Part shown: piece by piece, positions 1 to 9,083 of the stretch
Layout: each line of letters opens with the position of its first letter
How positions within the stretch are numbered: position 1 is the first letter of the stretch
Assembly (NCBI RefSeq): GCF_004769575.1
Contig: NZ_RQGA01000001.1
Coordinates: forward strand, 131,497 to 195,496
Reading direction: 5' to 3'
From: Leptospira perdikensis
Lineage (GTDB): Bacteria; Spirochaetota; Leptospiria; Leptospirales; Leptospiraceae
DNA length: 64,000 bases
Made by a program: the position numbers and the translations under genes
The notes under the pieces: generated by a model
What the model was told of the DNA's origin: nothing
What the model saw: only the letters and a program-made list of their open reading frames with translations
The model's database searches: none

Positions 1-764
1 ATTTGGTCTTCTTTTTCTAAACCAGAAATTTCTTCTTCGAATCTACCACATAAAACAACAACAGGTGCTCCTTCTTTAGAAGCAAAATCAATGATGGTTT
101 TAACTAGCGGATTTTCCGTAGTTTTTACATCGGTATCTAAGATATTCGCAACATATAACACAGGCTTTATGGTAATGAGATTGAATTTTTTAGCAATTTT
201 TTGTTCTTCATCTCCAAGTTCAACTGTCGATGCACGATTTCCTTTTTTAAGAGCATCTAAGATTTTATCCATCACAGCTGAAATTTCGACGGCTTCTTTG
301 TTTCCTGTTTTTGCAGTTTTTGCCACACGTTGTTGTTGTTTTTCTAAACTGTCTAAATCGGCAAGAATGAGTTCATAATTGATGACTGTAATGTCTTCGA
401 TGGGATCCACTTTACCATGAACATGTGTTATGTTTTCGTCCTGAAAGGCACGAACCACATGACAAATAGCATCCACTTCACGGATATGCGATAAAAACTG
501 ATTTCCAAGTCCTTCCCCTTGGCTTGCCCCTTTCACAAGGCCAGCAATGTCCACAAACTCAATCATCGTGGGAATCGTTCTTTTGGGTTTGTAGACATCG
601 GCTAAACGATTCAGCCTCTCATCTGGAACTTCTACAACACCTGTATTGGGTTCTATCGTACAAAACGGATAGTTGGCAGCCTGAGCTCCTGCCTTAGTGA
701 GTGCATTAAAAATAGTCGACTTACCGACGTTCGGGAGACCTACAATTCCACAATTCAAAGCCAT
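1..764 (-). CDS. ychF: YchF ribosome-associated ATPase (partial, C-terminus off window)
   Basis: P-loop NTPase of the Obg-related YchF family, which prefers ATP over GTP and associates with ribosomes. Translating the complement from the ATG at 764 gives [16 protein letters not shown], with a Walker A loop at residues 9-16 and a DIAGL switch motif starting near residue 72. About 254 of the family's roughly 365 residues are present; the remainder lies left of position 1. The guanine-specificity motif NKxD appears as N-I-L-D, as expected for YchF. The gene is not obviously in an operon with the next minus-strand gene, which ends 49 bp upstream of its start. Confidence 0.95.
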   Translation of the reverse strand, partial: MALNCGIVGLPNVGKSTIFNALTKAGAQAANYPFCTIEPNTGVVEVPDERLNRLADVYKPKRTIPTMIEFVDIAGLVKGASQGEGLGNQFLSHIREVDAICHVVRAFQDENITHVHGKVDPIEDITVINYELILADLDSLEKQQQRVAKTAKTGNKEAVEISAVMDKILDALKKGNRASTVELGDEEQKIAKKFNLITIKPVLYVANILDTDVKTTENPLVKTIIDFASKEGAPVVVLCGRFEEEISGLEKEDQ

Positions 765-812
765 AAGGATAGATTTTTACCGAGAGACCGTAAGACAAGG
801 AAAATTGCTTTC

Positions 813-1304
813 TTAGTTTTGAAATCCGTTCTCTAGATAGACAGAGGTGAGATAAAAAACAGAAGTTAGGATGACTACCAAATATCCAATTGAGTAAATT
901 TTACCAATCCGTTGCCAAGGGTAACGGTCGTACAAATGAAGACTAGAAATGATAAACTCTATTTCAGGATCAGGAGGCAAAATATCTTCACGGCCTGCTT
1001 TCCTCCAAATGACTTGCCTTTCCCCTACACCCAATTGAAAAAACTCTGCCGACTTTCCTTCCGTAAATACTGCCAAAAGCAGAGAGGGAATTTCAAAGTA
1101 TTTAAAAGTAATGATCCCAGAAAAACTAGTAAGGATCGCAAGATAATTAATGACAACAATCAGAGGACTTGCCGTATAACGGGAGCTAAACAATAAATAC
1201 AAATAAATGATGAGAAAACAAATCGAGACATATTTGGCAATACCAGACAGGATTTTGTATAATTTTTGTTCTTTTAAAAAGAGTTGGAAAATTTCGTTTT
1301 TCAT
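813..1304 (-). CDS. Hypothetical membrane protein
   Basis: A 163-residue protein with three predicted membrane segments, at about residues 24-40, 45-67 and 135-155. I do not recognise the family. The start at 1304 is chosen because its ATG overlaps the TGA of the upstream pseudouridine synthase gene as ATGA (1301-1304), a sign of translational coupling; a longer reading to 1379 would run well inside that gene. The soluble stretch between helices two and three holds a conserved-looking acidic/proline patch but no motif I can name. Confidence 0.7.
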   Translation of the reverse strand: MKNEIFQLFLKEQKLYKILSGIAKYVSICFLIIYLYLLFSSRYTASPLIVVINYLAILTSFSGIITFKYFEIPSLLLAVFTEGKSAEFFQLGVGERQVIWRKAGREDILPPDPEIEFIISSLHLYDRYPWQRIGKIYSIGYLVVILTSVFYLTSVYLENGFQN

Positions 1305-2044
1305 TTTTGTTCGTTCGTAACAGAAATTTTTGTTCCCACTCGTGTCGAAAATGCACTTGGTATTTCTGTCTCCACCCACTGTTTTTCACCCTGAAGGTCG
1401 GTAAAGCACAATCGAAACGAATGAAGAAACATCCGAACTTCTTTTGTTGGGACGTTAGAATAAACAGTATCTCCAAGAATTGGATGTCCCAGCTCCCGAA
1501 GCATAACGCGAATTTGGTGTCTCCTTCCTGTTACAATTTTCGCCATTCCAAAAGATAGGTTTTCTTTGGGATACACAGATAGAATTCGGAACTCAGTGAT
1601 TGCTTTTTTCCCCCCACTTCGCACAATTTGTACTTCTTTGTTCCCATCCCGAAGGAAACATTCATAATTTTTTTCTTTCCAATCAGGAATTCCGGAACAC
1701 AAAAAAATATATTCTTTATCCGCATCCTTTAACAAAGAATCGATTTCTTTATTTTTATCTGCTGTTTTTCCCAAAAGAACAATTCCACTGGTTCCCAAAT
1801 CCAAACGGTTCGCAGTTCGTAGTTCAGGAAGATTGAGATAAGCCGCGAGAAGTCTCGTGAAATCATTTCTGTTCGGATCTTTGGTTTCGTGAACAGGTAA
1901 CCCTTCTGGTTTTTCAGCGAGCAAAAATTCTTCACATTCGTAAAGGATGTTGGTTGTGAATCCGCCTTTCAGACGAATCTGTCTACGTGGAGACTTCAAT
2001 CCAAAGACCTGAAAGACTACGGATATTAACCACTCCAGATACAA
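1301..2044 (-). CDS. RluA-family RNA pseudouridine synthase
   Basis: Converts uridine to pseudouridine in rRNA or tRNA. The catalytic motif NRLDLGTSG (family form HRLDxxTSG) places the nucleophilic Asp at residue 82, and the downstream GRRHQIRVM stretch and GHPILGD motif are typical of RluA/RluC/RluD. At 247 residues it lacks an N-terminal S4 domain, so it is a short RluA-type enzyme. The printed start overlaps the upstream DUF2797 gene by 62 bp; a TTG near 1998 is an alternative start that would shorten the overlap. The downstream membrane-protein gene is coupled by ATGA. The RNA target cannot be told from sequence. Confidence 0.88.
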   Translation of the reverse strand: MYLEWLISVVFQVFGLKSPRRQIRLKGGFTTNILYECEEFLLAEKPEGLPVHETKDPNRNDFTRLLAAYLNLPELRTANRLDLGTSGIVLLGKTADKNKEIDSLLKDADKEYIFLCSGIPDWKEKNYECFLRDGNKEVQIVRSGGKKAITEFRILSVYPKENLSFGMAKIVTGRRHQIRVMLRELGHPILGDTVYSNVPTKEVRMFLHSFRLCFTDLQGEKQWVETEIPSAFSTRVGTKISVTNEQK

Positions 2045-2858
2045 ACAAAAGGTATTGTCCCTTGATTCCTACAAGGGTATCAGTGATCGGGGTTTCTTTT
2101 GTCAGTTTGAGTGATTTGATTTTTTCAGGATAAGAATCAATCGGATATTGAATTTCTGTAACACCACCACTTAGATCAAGTCGATTCCAAACTAATTTGG
2201 ACTTACTATCTGGAGGAGAAAGGAATTCATTTTTTTCCAAATGGTTTAAAAACTTATTTGCCTCTCGCACCAAATCAATATTAGGTGGATCACCCGTTAC
2301 CATTTTTTGCCAAGTGGTTTTATCTGGTAAAAACTGACTCAAATAATGTTCTAAAATTCCAGCATCCCGACGTGACTCAACTTCTAAAATAGGAATTCCA
2401 AACTTAGCACCTTGGTCTACCCAACGATTCGAGACTGGATTTTCTTTAGTGATTCCCACTTTTAGTCCACTCGAGTTAGCAAAGTAAACAGTATGTTTTT
2501 TGAAACAATTTGTTTTTCCCCATTCAGGTTCCCGGCAAGTGCCTTTGTGAAAATGACAGGTTTCGGGACGAAGGATACATAGATCGGTTTCGCTCAGGTT
2601 TGTAAAACAAGTAAAACAATAACCTTGGCTAAATGACTTTTTTGTTTTTTTGCCACAATGCAAACAACGGATTTCATCATTGGTTGAAAGGGTGATTTTT
2701 TTTCCAATCCAAGACTCCACCGGACTTTCGGATGTTGATTCTTTGGCCGTAAGATCTTTTTTATCGGCTTCATTATAGGTCGCTGATTCCCAAAAATAGG
2801 AAACAGGGGAAAGACCTTTGTGAGACATTTTTCTTACATAACCTTGGACTAGTGGCAT
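1983..2858 (-). CDS. DUF2797 family protein
   Basis: A 291-residue protein matching my memory of the DUF2797 family, which has no assigned function. A cysteine-rich region near the N-terminal third (Cys 65, 68, 81, 84, 94, 101, 108) looks like one or two zinc-binding knuckles. It is followed by a segment with KVGITKE and a later NIDLVREA stretch; the KVG(I/T)T-type motif is reminiscent of GIY-YIG-like folds. An alternative in-frame ATG lies at residue 11. The gene overlaps the RluA-like gene downstream, so the pair is likely co-transcribed. Nucleic-acid binding is only an inference from the zinc knuckles and the neighbour. Confidence 0.75.
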   Translation of the reverse strand: MPLVQGYVRKMSHKGLSPVSYFWESATYNEADKKDLTAKESTSESPVESWIGKKITLSTNDEIRCLHCGKKTKKSFSQGYCFTCFTNLSETDLCILRPETCHFHKGTCREPEWGKTNCFKKHTVYFANSSGLKVGITKENPVSNRWVDQGAKFGIPILEVESRRDAGILEHYLSQFLPDKTTWQKMVTGDPPNIDLVREANKFLNHLEKNEFLSPPDSKSKLVWNRLDLSGGVTEIQYPIDSYPEKIKSLKLTKETPITDTLVGIKGQYLLFVSGVVNIRSLSGLWIEVST

Positions 2859-2864
2859 AATTTT

Positions 2865-3458
2865 TTAAAAGGAGTATTCTTTTACTTCTTCTGGAAAGTA
2901 TTCCCTATTGACGTTCACAAAGAGTAGTCCAATAAGGCTTGGTTCAGAACCAGAAAGGTTCCATTTAAAAATAACAAGAGTTTGGCGAAAAAGGTAATGG
3001 GAAATTTGCCCTTTCGGCGTGTAAAAAAGTTTTAATTGGTCCTCTCCTTCACCAAGAAATACGACCTTCCCGTTTAAATTTGGCGATTTTTGTTTCACCT
3101 GTTTGATCGTGACCTTACCACCAGGATAAACATCTTCTGGATCCGAAGAGTTCGTGGCCTCTCCTTCACTCACCCCTGAACTCGGAGCCACTTCCAGTGT
3201 GGTCCCTTCCCAATCCAAATAATTACATGGGAAATCTCCAGGCATAGTTGGGAAGTTTTCAGAACAAGGAGTGTATGTGGATTCCTTTTCGATTCCCTCT
3301 CCATAGGGAACAAGTAATGTGGAACGAATTGTAGCATAAGCCACGGATTTTAATACCTTGGATGCTTTATTTTTAGGGATGTTTTTTAATTCCTTCTCCG
3401 AAGGAAACACCGACAGAGCAAAAAGAAACATAAAAAATGTAATTAGAATTCGTTTCAT
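2865..3458 (-). CDS. Secreted hypothetical protein
   Basis: A 197-residue protein beginning MKRILITFFMFLFALSVFPS, a clear Sec signal peptide with likely cleavage near residue 20. The start at 3458 is supported by a GAGG Shine-Dalgarno sequence a few bases upstream and by the signal peptide; the longer reading frame to 3581 lies inside the NamZ-like gene. The mature part contains two cysteines near residues 64 and 78, and no family I recognise. It sits 7 bp downstream of the NamZ-like lipoprotein gene and 6 bp upstream of the DUF2797 gene, so it probably belongs to that operon and acts in the periplasm or at the surface. Confidence 0.75.
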   Translation of the reverse strand: MKRILITFFMFLFALSVFPSEKELKNIPKNKASKVLKSVAYATIRSTLLVPYGEGIEKESTYTPCSENFPTMPGDFPCNYLDWEGTTLEVAPSSGVSEGEATNSSDPEDVYPGGKVTIKQVKQKSPNLNGKVVFLGEGEDQLKLFYTPKGQISHYLFRQTLVIFKWNLSGSEPSLIGLLFVNVNREYFPEEVKEYSF

Positions 3459-3465
3459 TATAACC

Positions 3466-4710
3466 TCAGTACAACAAATAAGGAGCGATTTTTTTACCTT
3501 CATTTTCTTCTTCTGATAAATAAGTTTTATGAAAATCAGAAAAACTTTTTCCTTCATTGATAGAAGTTCGGAAATGATCATTACCCCAAAGTTGGTCTAC
3601 CCAATGGTTCGACGCGCCCTTACTCCATTTAAAATCACTTGGGTAAGATTCTTTCATTAGGCGAATCAAATCATATGCCAATTGAATTGGATCATAATCG
3701 GGACGAACCAAATTCATTCGGAGTCCTGAACAGATTTTACCTTTATGAGGACCAAAAGTCGGTTTGAAATACACAGGAGAAAAATAGTAAGATTTGTTTC
3801 CGAGACTTGTTAGTTTATTTGCTAATTCCTCAGGGTTTGTCATCCAAGGAGCTCCAAAATAAACAAAAGGAGCTTGGGTTCCCCGACCCACTGATACATT
3901 CACTCCTTCCAAAAGAACAAGTGATAGATAGTTTCTTGCGGAGTCCACCATTGGCAAGTTTGGTGATGGTGTTGTCCAAGGAATTCCTGTATCTTCAAAA
4001 TACATTCCTCGGCGATATCCTTCAACAGGAACTACCATTACATCCACCGTATCTTTTAAGTATTCCTTATTATAAAACCTTGTGGCCTCACCAACAGTCA
4101 TCCCTGTGATGAGTAACGAAGGAAACTCACCAGCAAAATTTAAATTTCGTGGATTCATCTTTTCACCCATAGGAGGAAGATGCATTGCCACATGAATATG
4201 ATCGAGTACAATGAGTTTTGTTTTGGTATTCTTCATTGCATCCATAAGGCGTTTTAGAACACTCAAATAAGTATAACAACGCATCCCAACATCTTGAACA
4301 TCAAAAACTACATAGTCCACTTCCGTAACGAGTTCCCGTAGTTCAGAGTCTTTGATACGATAGATATGATACAAAGGACGATTGAAAGTTGTGTCCATAG
4401 TAACGGGTGTTTGGCTAAATTCTTCTTCTAATCCTAAAAAGCCATGTTCAAGACCTATCAGATGTTCGAGTGTAATTTTATGTTTCTCTAAGGATGTGAT
4501 GATCTTTTTTGGATTGGTTCCTATTCCGGAAGGATTGGTCGCAAGCATCAATTTTTTTCCTGCCATAGTCGGGAGGACTTTTTCATAAAAAATGTCCTGG
4601 GACACCCGCAACTTGGAATCAAGTGGGTGGACGCGAAACTGCGGAACTGTGTTCCCATGGCAAGCGAGTACAAGAAAGCAGAGAGAAAACCTAAAAAAGT
4701 AATTGGTCAT
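3466..4710 (-). CDS. DUF1343 / NamZ-like exo-muramidase lipoprotein
   Basis: Member of DUF1343, the family of NamZ, an exo-beta-N-acetylmuramidase that releases MurNAc from peptidoglycan fragments. Family landmarks visible are NPSGIG, EHGFLG, FDVQDVGMRCYTY and PSPNLP. The start at 4710 gives a lipoprotein signal ending LVLAC (Cys 17), so the mature protein is probably membrane-anchored in the periplasm; a TTG at 4746 would add 12 residues and spoil the signal. The usual DRPNP segment reads DHIHVAMHLPPMG here, a notable departure that could alter substrate choice or activity. It is divergent from the lipoprotein gene at 4753. Confidence 0.85.
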   Translation of the reverse strand: MTNYFFRFSLCFLVLACHGNTVPQFRVHPLDSKLRVSQDIFYEKVLPTMAGKKLMLATNPSGIGTNPKKIITSLEKHKITLEHLIGLEHGFLGLEEEFSQTPVTMDTTFNRPLYHIYRIKDSELRELVTEVDYVVFDVQDVGMRCYTYLSVLKRLMDAMKNTKTKLIVLDHIHVAMHLPPMGEKMNPRNLNFAGEFPSLLITGMTVGEATRFYNKEYLKDTVDVMVVPVEGYRRGMYFEDTGIPWTTPSPNLPMVDSARNYLSLVLLEGVNVSVGRGTQAPFVYFGAPWMTNPEELANKLTSLGNKSYYFSPVYFKPTFGPHKGKICSGLRMNLVRPDYDPIQLAYDLIRLMKESYPSDFKWSKGASNHWVDQLWGNDHFRTSINEGKSFSDFHKTYLSEEENEGKKIAPYLLY

Positions 4711-4731
4711 GTAAGTATATGTTTCTATAAT
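4703..4731 (+). promoter_or_regulatory. Sigma-70-type promoter for the lipoprotein gene
   Basis: TTGGTC at 4703-4708 and a perfect TATAAT at 4726-4731 are separated by 17 bp. An AAGGAG ribosome-binding site follows at 4745-4750, directly before the ATG at 4753. The -35 box overlaps the start codon of the divergent NamZ-like gene, so the two genes may share regulation. Confidence 0.6.
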
Positions 4732-4752
4732 ATAGCAAATCTTCAAGGAGAA

Positions 4753-5988
4753 ATGTCCTTCATGTTCAACCGACTTCGATTGGCTCCCTTAACCGGAGTT
4801 CTCATCCTTACTATTTTGGCATGTGCCGGATCCAATTCAGCCCAGAAACAACCTACGTTGCCAGACAACGTGGTGACAGCAATGGGAGAGGCACCTATCT
4901 ACCAAGGAGACTTGGCCCTTGCCCGAAACAAGGCTTTGAAGGACGCAAAACTCAACGCCATCCGTAAACTGGTGGGCGAACAAATTACGGAAAAATCAGG
5001 AGTGTCTGATGGCCAATCCCTTGGCTCCAAACTCTACGGCAAAACAGATAGTTTCGTAAAAAAATACGATATCATCAGTGAAGAACCATGGAAATTGGAC
5101 ACCCAGGACATGATCCGTTTGAATGTACGTTGTGAAGTGGAAGCAACCAAACTTTCTACCGCAGTAGACGCACTTCTCGACGATGTTGGAAATCCAAGAA
5201 TTGCCGTTCTTGTACAAACCGTGATCAATGGAAAATCCTATCCCATTGGATCTGCTACCAATATTGCAGAAGCGGAACTCATCGAAAAACTCCGAACCAA
5301 AGGGAACAAAGTTGTGGATAGCTCCCAACTCACAGCCTTACTCAAAAAAAATCCAAGCCTTGCGAAACTGGATCTCACCTCAGTGGAGGAAGGAAGTCCT
5401 CTTCTCACTCTGGCACAGGATTCTGGGGCAGAAGTTTTGATTGTTGCCAAAGTTTCAACAACGGACCAAAAACCAGTGGTTTTACCTGGTGGGAAAAAAA
5501 CAGATTTTTTAAGTTCTGCGGCAACAGGACCATATCGTATCATTCAACTTTGGGGTGATGGTAAAATTTTTGGATCGGGAAGTTTGGAAGGACGTGGTGC
5601 TGATATCACTCAAGAAGTTTCCAGAGAACAAGCCGTCAAAGATTGGTCAAATCTAGTATCAGGTAAAGTTGGAAAACAAATCAAAGATGAGTGGTTCAAA
5701 CTCACAGAACAAAACACTGTCATCTTAAAATTCAAAGGACTAGGATTAGAAGATGCCATTAATTTCAAAAACGATTTAATGGAATACACTTCTGTAAAAC
5801 AAATTAATGACCGCAAAACGGAAGTTGGTGGATCAGAATGGGAACTAACTTATCCCGGCAAAGAATCTATGTTTGCAGAAGAGTTAATGTATAAAAAAGA
5901 TTCGAGTTTTCGTTTCCTTAGTAGCAAAACGTTAAGTATTAACAGCTCCAAAAGAGGAGTTGTAGAAGCCGAATTTAGAAACAAATAA
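4753..5988 (+). CDS. Lipoprotein with FlgT/LPP20-like N-terminal domain
   Basis: A lipoprotein of 411 residues (408 if the ATG at 4762 is used; the AAGGAG site at 4745-4750 spaces better to 4762). The signal ends LILTILAC. After it, a segment with GEAPIYQGDLALARNKALKDA followed by IRKLVGEQI has the pattern of FlgT_N/LPP20-type domains (small residue, many alanines, GDxxxARxxALxDA). The middle part (about 180-300) has alternating strands with a VLVQT and AEVLIVAK pattern, like the TolB-N-like second domain of FlgT. FlgT supports flagellar motor structures in Vibrio; a link to motility here is inference only. Confidence 0.75.
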   Translation: MSFMFNRLRLAPLTGVLILTILACAGSNSAQKQPTLPDNVVTAMGEAPIYQGDLALARNKALKDAKLNAIRKLVGEQITEKSGVSDGQSLGSKLYGKTDSFVKKYDIISEEPWKLDTQDMIRLNVRCEVEATKLSTAVDALLDDVGNPRIAVLVQTVINGKSYPIGSATNIAEAELIEKLRTKGNKVVDSSQLTALLKKNPSLAKLDLTSVEEGSPLLTLAQDSGAEVLIVAKVSTTDQKPVVLPGGKKTDFLSSAATGPYRIIQLWGDGKIFGSGSLEGRGADITQEVSREQAVKDWSNLVSGKVGKQIKDEWFKLTEQNTVILKFKGLGLEDAINFKNDLMEYTSVKQINDRKTEVGGSEWELTYPGKESMFAEELMYKKDSSFRFLSSKTLSINSSKRGVVEAEFRNK

Positions 5989-5996
5989 AACTTAAA

Positions 5997-6383
5997 TTAC
6001 ATTGTTTCCCCTTTGCCTGCAGAGAGAAATAAACCAATCTCTGTAGGATCAAAGGGTTTAGAAAAATAACGAGCCACTCGATTTTCTGCAATTGCCATTT
6101 GGATTTCTGGTGTTAAATCATAACCTGTCAAAATACAATAGACAATATTAGGACGAATTTCTTTCGCTTTTGAGATAAATTCCAAACCATTCATCTCTGG
6201 CATTCGCATATCGCTAATCACAAACTGGACATCCGTATTTTCCGTCAGTTCTTCAATGGCTTCATCACCGGATTGGGCCACGATCACATCGTATTCGTTT
6301 CGAAAGTAATCTCGAAACAAATACAAATTCAAAATTTCATCATCAACATAGAGTAACTTACGTTTTACTGGTTTTTCTTTCAT
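5997..6383 (-). CDS. Single-domain response regulator (CheY-like)
   Basis: A 128-residue receiver domain with no output domain. The acidic pocket is Asp14-Asp15, the phospho-acceptor Asp58 (in ISDMRMPEMNG), the switch Thr86 and the conserved Lys109 in SKP. Its ATG overlaps the TGA of the upstream histidine kinase gene (6380-6383), so the two are translated together and it is almost certainly the kinase's partner. The absence of an output domain suggests signalling by protein-protein contact or a phosphorelay. Confidence 0.92.
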   Translation of the reverse strand: MKEKPVKRKLLYVDDEILNLYLFRDYFRNEYDVIVAQSGDEAIEELTENTDVQFVISDMRMPEMNGLEFISKAKEIRPNIVYCILTGYDLTPEIQMAIAENRVARYFSKPFDPTEIGLFLSAGKGETM

Positions 6384-7648
6384 ACTTGTATGGGAAGTTT
6401 GATTCGGAACAAGGAGCCCTTTCCCCAGACCGATTCCATTTCAATCGAACCTTCATGGTCTTTTGTAATTTTATAAGCAATGGGCAAACCAAGGCCCACC
6501 CCTTTCCCCGGCTCTTTCGTGGTAAAAAACGGATTTCGAATTTGATTCTGGTATTCCTCTGGGATCCCACCACCCGTATCCGAAATTTCAATAGTGGCAA
6601 ATCGAGAATCCCGAAAACTCCGAAGCCCCAAAATACCGGAATCCCCCTCCATAGCTTGGATGGCATTAGTGAGAATGTTTAAAAATACTTGGTGGATCTT
6701 TCCAGAATTTCCTTTTACGACGAGGGGTTCTGGAAATAAATCTTTCACCACTAAAATTCGGTCTCTGAGGGAATGGGTGAGCATCACAAGACAATTATCC
6801 AAAATTTCATGTAGGTCAAAACGTTCATCAAAGGAATCACCACTTCGAGTAAACTGGTTCAAACCTTTTACAATCTTGGAAGTACGTTCCACACCTTCCT
6901 TTATGGCCTCCAAATACAATTGGGTTTTTTCCGATTCTAACGGTGACCCTTCTAAAAGATCACGAACTCCAAAATATCCACCCAGAATGAAATTGAGAGG
7001 ATTGTTGATTTCGTGGGCAATCCCAGCAGATAACATACCAAGACTTGCCATCTTTTCTGATTCAATGAGTTGATTCTGGCGTGCTTGTAGTTCAACTAAT
7101 GTTTGTTTTAGCTCACTTGTTCGTTCTTCTACAAGAGATTCCAACTCATGGTTGTATTGTTCTAAACGTAATTCGTATTCAGAACGTTCTAATTCCGCAG
7201 CAATCCTTCCGGAAAATATTTGGAATAAGGTAAGAATATCGTCTTTGTTTTGGATTTCTGTTTCATATAGACCGACAATCAAACCCATAACTTCTTTACG
7301 GGAGTTGAATAACGGAGAGCCAATGTACCCCTCGATTTTCATTTCGATCAAGAGTTGGTCTAAAGGAAATTTCTTTTGTACTCCAGAGGGAAAGTAACAA
7401 ATACTTTCATCATAAACATCAGCACAAGGTGTATCTTTTAAGGAATAAGCCATGTTTTCGGCAATCACTCCCTTTGCGACAAGAGAGATTGTCTGTGATT
7501 CATATTTTTCTTTATCAAAGATGGCTATGAAAGTATAGTCGGCATGAATGATGTCGGCTAACTTAAGCATAAGTCGATTGAGGAACTCATTTCCGTAAGT
7601 ATTGGAAACGGCCTCAATGATATCTGATAGAAGTTGTCCTTGGATCAT
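6380..7648 (-). CDS. GAF-domain sensor histidine kinase
   Basis: Cytoplasmic sensor kinase of 422 residues without membrane segments. Order: a GAF-like sensory domain at about 10-150, a coiled coil at about 155-200 (rich in E, L, Q), a HisKA dimerisation domain with the phospho-acceptor His212 in SAGIAHEINNPLN, and a HATPase_c domain at about 305-420 with N, G1 (DTGGGIP) and G2 (GVGLGLPI) boxes. The extended NPLN motif after the histidine is typical of the kinases found in bacterial multi-sensor families. The GAF ligand is unknown. It is the first gene of a two-gene operon with the receiver protein. Confidence 0.92.
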   Translation of the reverse strand: MIQGQLLSDIIEAVSNTYGNEFLNRLMLKLADIIHADYTFIAIFDKEKYESQTISLVAKGVIAENMAYSLKDTPCADVYDESICYFPSGVQKKFPLDQLLIEMKIEGYIGSPLFNSRKEVMGLIVGLYETEIQNKDDILTLFQIFSGRIAAELERSEYELRLEQYNHELESLVEERTSELKQTLVELQARQNQLIESEKMASLGMLSAGIAHEINNPLNFILGGYFGVRDLLEGSPLESEKTQLYLEAIKEGVERTSKIVKGLNQFTRSGDSFDERFDLHEILDNCLVMLTHSLRDRILVVKDLFPEPLVVKGNSGKIHQVFLNILTNAIQAMEGDSGILGLRSFRDSRFATIEISDTGGGIPEEYQNQIRNPFFTTKEPGKGVGLGLPIAYKITKDHEGSIEMESVWGKGSLFRIKLPIQV

Positions 7649-7695
7649 GAGATTGTATTTTTAAATGACTCCTAAATTCACACTGGTCATAAACA

Positions 7696-8247
7696 TTAAG
7701 GAGTTTCTTGTTTTTCCGGTGGATCACTCACAAGTGGAAGCACAGTTTTTTTTACATCAAGTAGTGGCCCAAGTTCATAAATCGATTCGTATCCATATGC
7801 TTTTAACGAGTTGTAGGTAGAAAGATTCAACGAAGCTGCAGGACTTTTTGCTGCAAACGCTTCTTGGTTCCCTTCAAAGTTGTTGTTACAATAAATGAGG
7901 ATTTTTGTTTTTTTTTCAGGAATGGCTTCAGATAAAGACTCTTTTGTGAATTCAGTAAACGGAAGGTTCTTCGCCCCTTTGATATGCAAAAGATGAAATC
8001 GATTTTCACTCCGTGCATCAAGTAAAACGACACCTTCCTCCGACATCAATTTCAAAAACTGATCTTCTGTTAGGCGATGAGTTTCTCTCTCACCTTCGGA
8101 ACGGTTTACTATCCGTTTGAACTCACCATAATTGATCAGTTTGTTTTCAATCGGAACCGATTTGGATTTTAGTTTCTTCTTTTTAGAAGATTCAGAAACA
8201 AGTGGGATTGTGACGAGTACCAGTAAAATCAAAACGAACTGTTTCAT
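7696..8247 (-). CDS. Exported rhodanese-domain protein
   Basis: A 183-residue protein with an N-terminal signal (MKQFVLILLVLVTIPLVSES) followed by a lysine-rich linker and a rhodanese domain at about 58-165. The CH2-type boundary motif reads LLDARSENRFHLLHIKGAKNLP, and the putative active-site cysteine is Cys120 in IYCNNNFEG. Rhodaneses transfer sulfane sulfur; in exported versions the role is often unknown. It is transcribed away from the cyclophilin gene and is 47 bp upstream of nothing on its own strand until the kinase gene, so may be monocistronic. Confidence 0.85.
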   Translation of the reverse strand: MKQFVLILLVLVTIPLVSESSKKKKLKSKSVPIENKLINYGEFKRIVNRSEGERETHRLTEDQFLKLMSEEGVVLLDARSENRFHLLHIKGAKNLPFTEFTKESLSEAIPEKKTKILIYCNNNFEGNQEAFAAKSPAASLNLSTYNSLKAYGYESIYELGPLLDVKKTVLPLVSDPPEKQETP

Positions 8248-8345
8248 AAGGGAATCTCCTATTTAACGCATCTGAAAGTATACTATTGATTGGCAAGGAA
8301 ACTCAAACCTTTTTTCGACTTGCCAGGGGAATTGGGCAAATTGTG

Positions 8346-8867
8346 ATGAAAACAATGAGCACATTGAGAGCAATTATCAAAACAAACAAAGGCGACATTC
8401 GTATCGACCTGTTTCCAGACAAAACACCAAATACTGTAGCCAACTTCATCAACTTAGCCCAAAGGAATTTTTACAATGGACTAAAATTCCACCGTGTCAT
8501 TGCGGACTTTATGGTGCAAGGTGGTTGCCCACAAGGAACAGGAACGGGTGGACCCGGTTATAAATTCAGAGATGAGTTTGATTCTAGTTTGAAACACAAC
8601 AAACCAGGAATCCTATCGATGGCGAATGCCGGCCCTGGAACCAATGGAAGTCAATTTTTTATTACCCACGTACCTACACCATGGCTTGATGGAAAACATT
8701 CTGTATTCGGTGCGGTTGTTGATGCCACAGACCAAGAAGTAGTCAATAAAATCAATCAAGGGGATGTGATGGAATCGGTCACTATCGAAGGGGACGTAAG
8801 TTCTGTTTTTTCCATAGCAAAACCATTTTTGGATGAGTGGAACCAAATCCTAGATTCCAAAAAATAA
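8346..8867 (+). CDS. Cyclophilin-type peptidyl-prolyl cis-trans isomerase
   Basis: Catalyses proline isomerisation during protein folding. A single cyclophilin domain fills the protein (173 residues from 8346, 170 from the second ATG at 8355). Landmarks are KTPNTVANF, the catalytic arginine in [28 protein letters not shown] with the active-site Gln/Phe and Trp, and a closing core strand. There is no signal peptide, so it should be cytoplasmic. The start is uncertain between the two ATGs because no good Shine-Dalgarno sequence precedes either. Confidence 0.92.
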   Translation: MKTMSTLRAIIKTNKGDIRIDLFPDKTPNTVANFINLAQRNFYNGLKFHRVIADFMVQGGCPQGTGTGGPGYKFRDEFDSSLKHNKPGILSMANAGPGTNGSQFFITHVPTPWLDGKHSVFGAVVDATDQEVVNKINQGDVMESVTIEGDVSSVFSIAKPFLDEWNQILDSKK

Positions 8868-8907
8868 AGATTGATTCTGTCATTTGGGTTTTCATAGTCT
8901 AACCACT

Positions 8908-9072
8908 ATGAAAACAAAAGGAAAACAAAAACAAGTCACTCAAATCAAACTGGCTTCTAGAATGATTTTTTCTATGAAACCAACCAAAATCAAACCATCC
9001 AAAAAACTCTATTCTCGAAAAAAGAAAGAAGACCATTCGGGAATAGAGTTTCTTCTTTCTTTCATTTTTTAA
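8908..9072 (+). CDS. Possible small basic protein, doubtful
   Basis: A 54-codon frame starting at the ATG at 8908 that would give a very lysine-rich peptide. No Shine-Dalgarno sequence precedes it, and the last third coincides with two crossing perfect inverted repeats (see 9007-9070), which suggests that the stretch is structured RNA at the end of the cyclophilin transcript rather than a gene. I list it only because the frame is open and could be expressed. Confidence 0.2.
   Translation: MKTKGKQKQVTQIKLASRMIFSMKPTKIKPSKKLYSRKKKEDHSGIEFLLSFIF
9007..9070 (+). terminator. Structured 3' end of the cyclophilin transcript, terminator-like
   Basis: A perfect 12-bp inverted repeat (AAAGAAAGAAGA at 9021-9032, TCTTCTTTCTTT at 9051-9062) is followed by a T-rich tract to 9070. 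A second perfect 8-bp repeat (CTCTATTC at 9007-9014, GAATAGAG at 9041-9048) crosses it, so the two cannot nest and would form either a pseudoknot or alternative structures. The low-GC stem is weak for an intrinsic terminator. Confidence 0.45.
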
Positions 9073-9083
9073 TTCCGCTCTAT

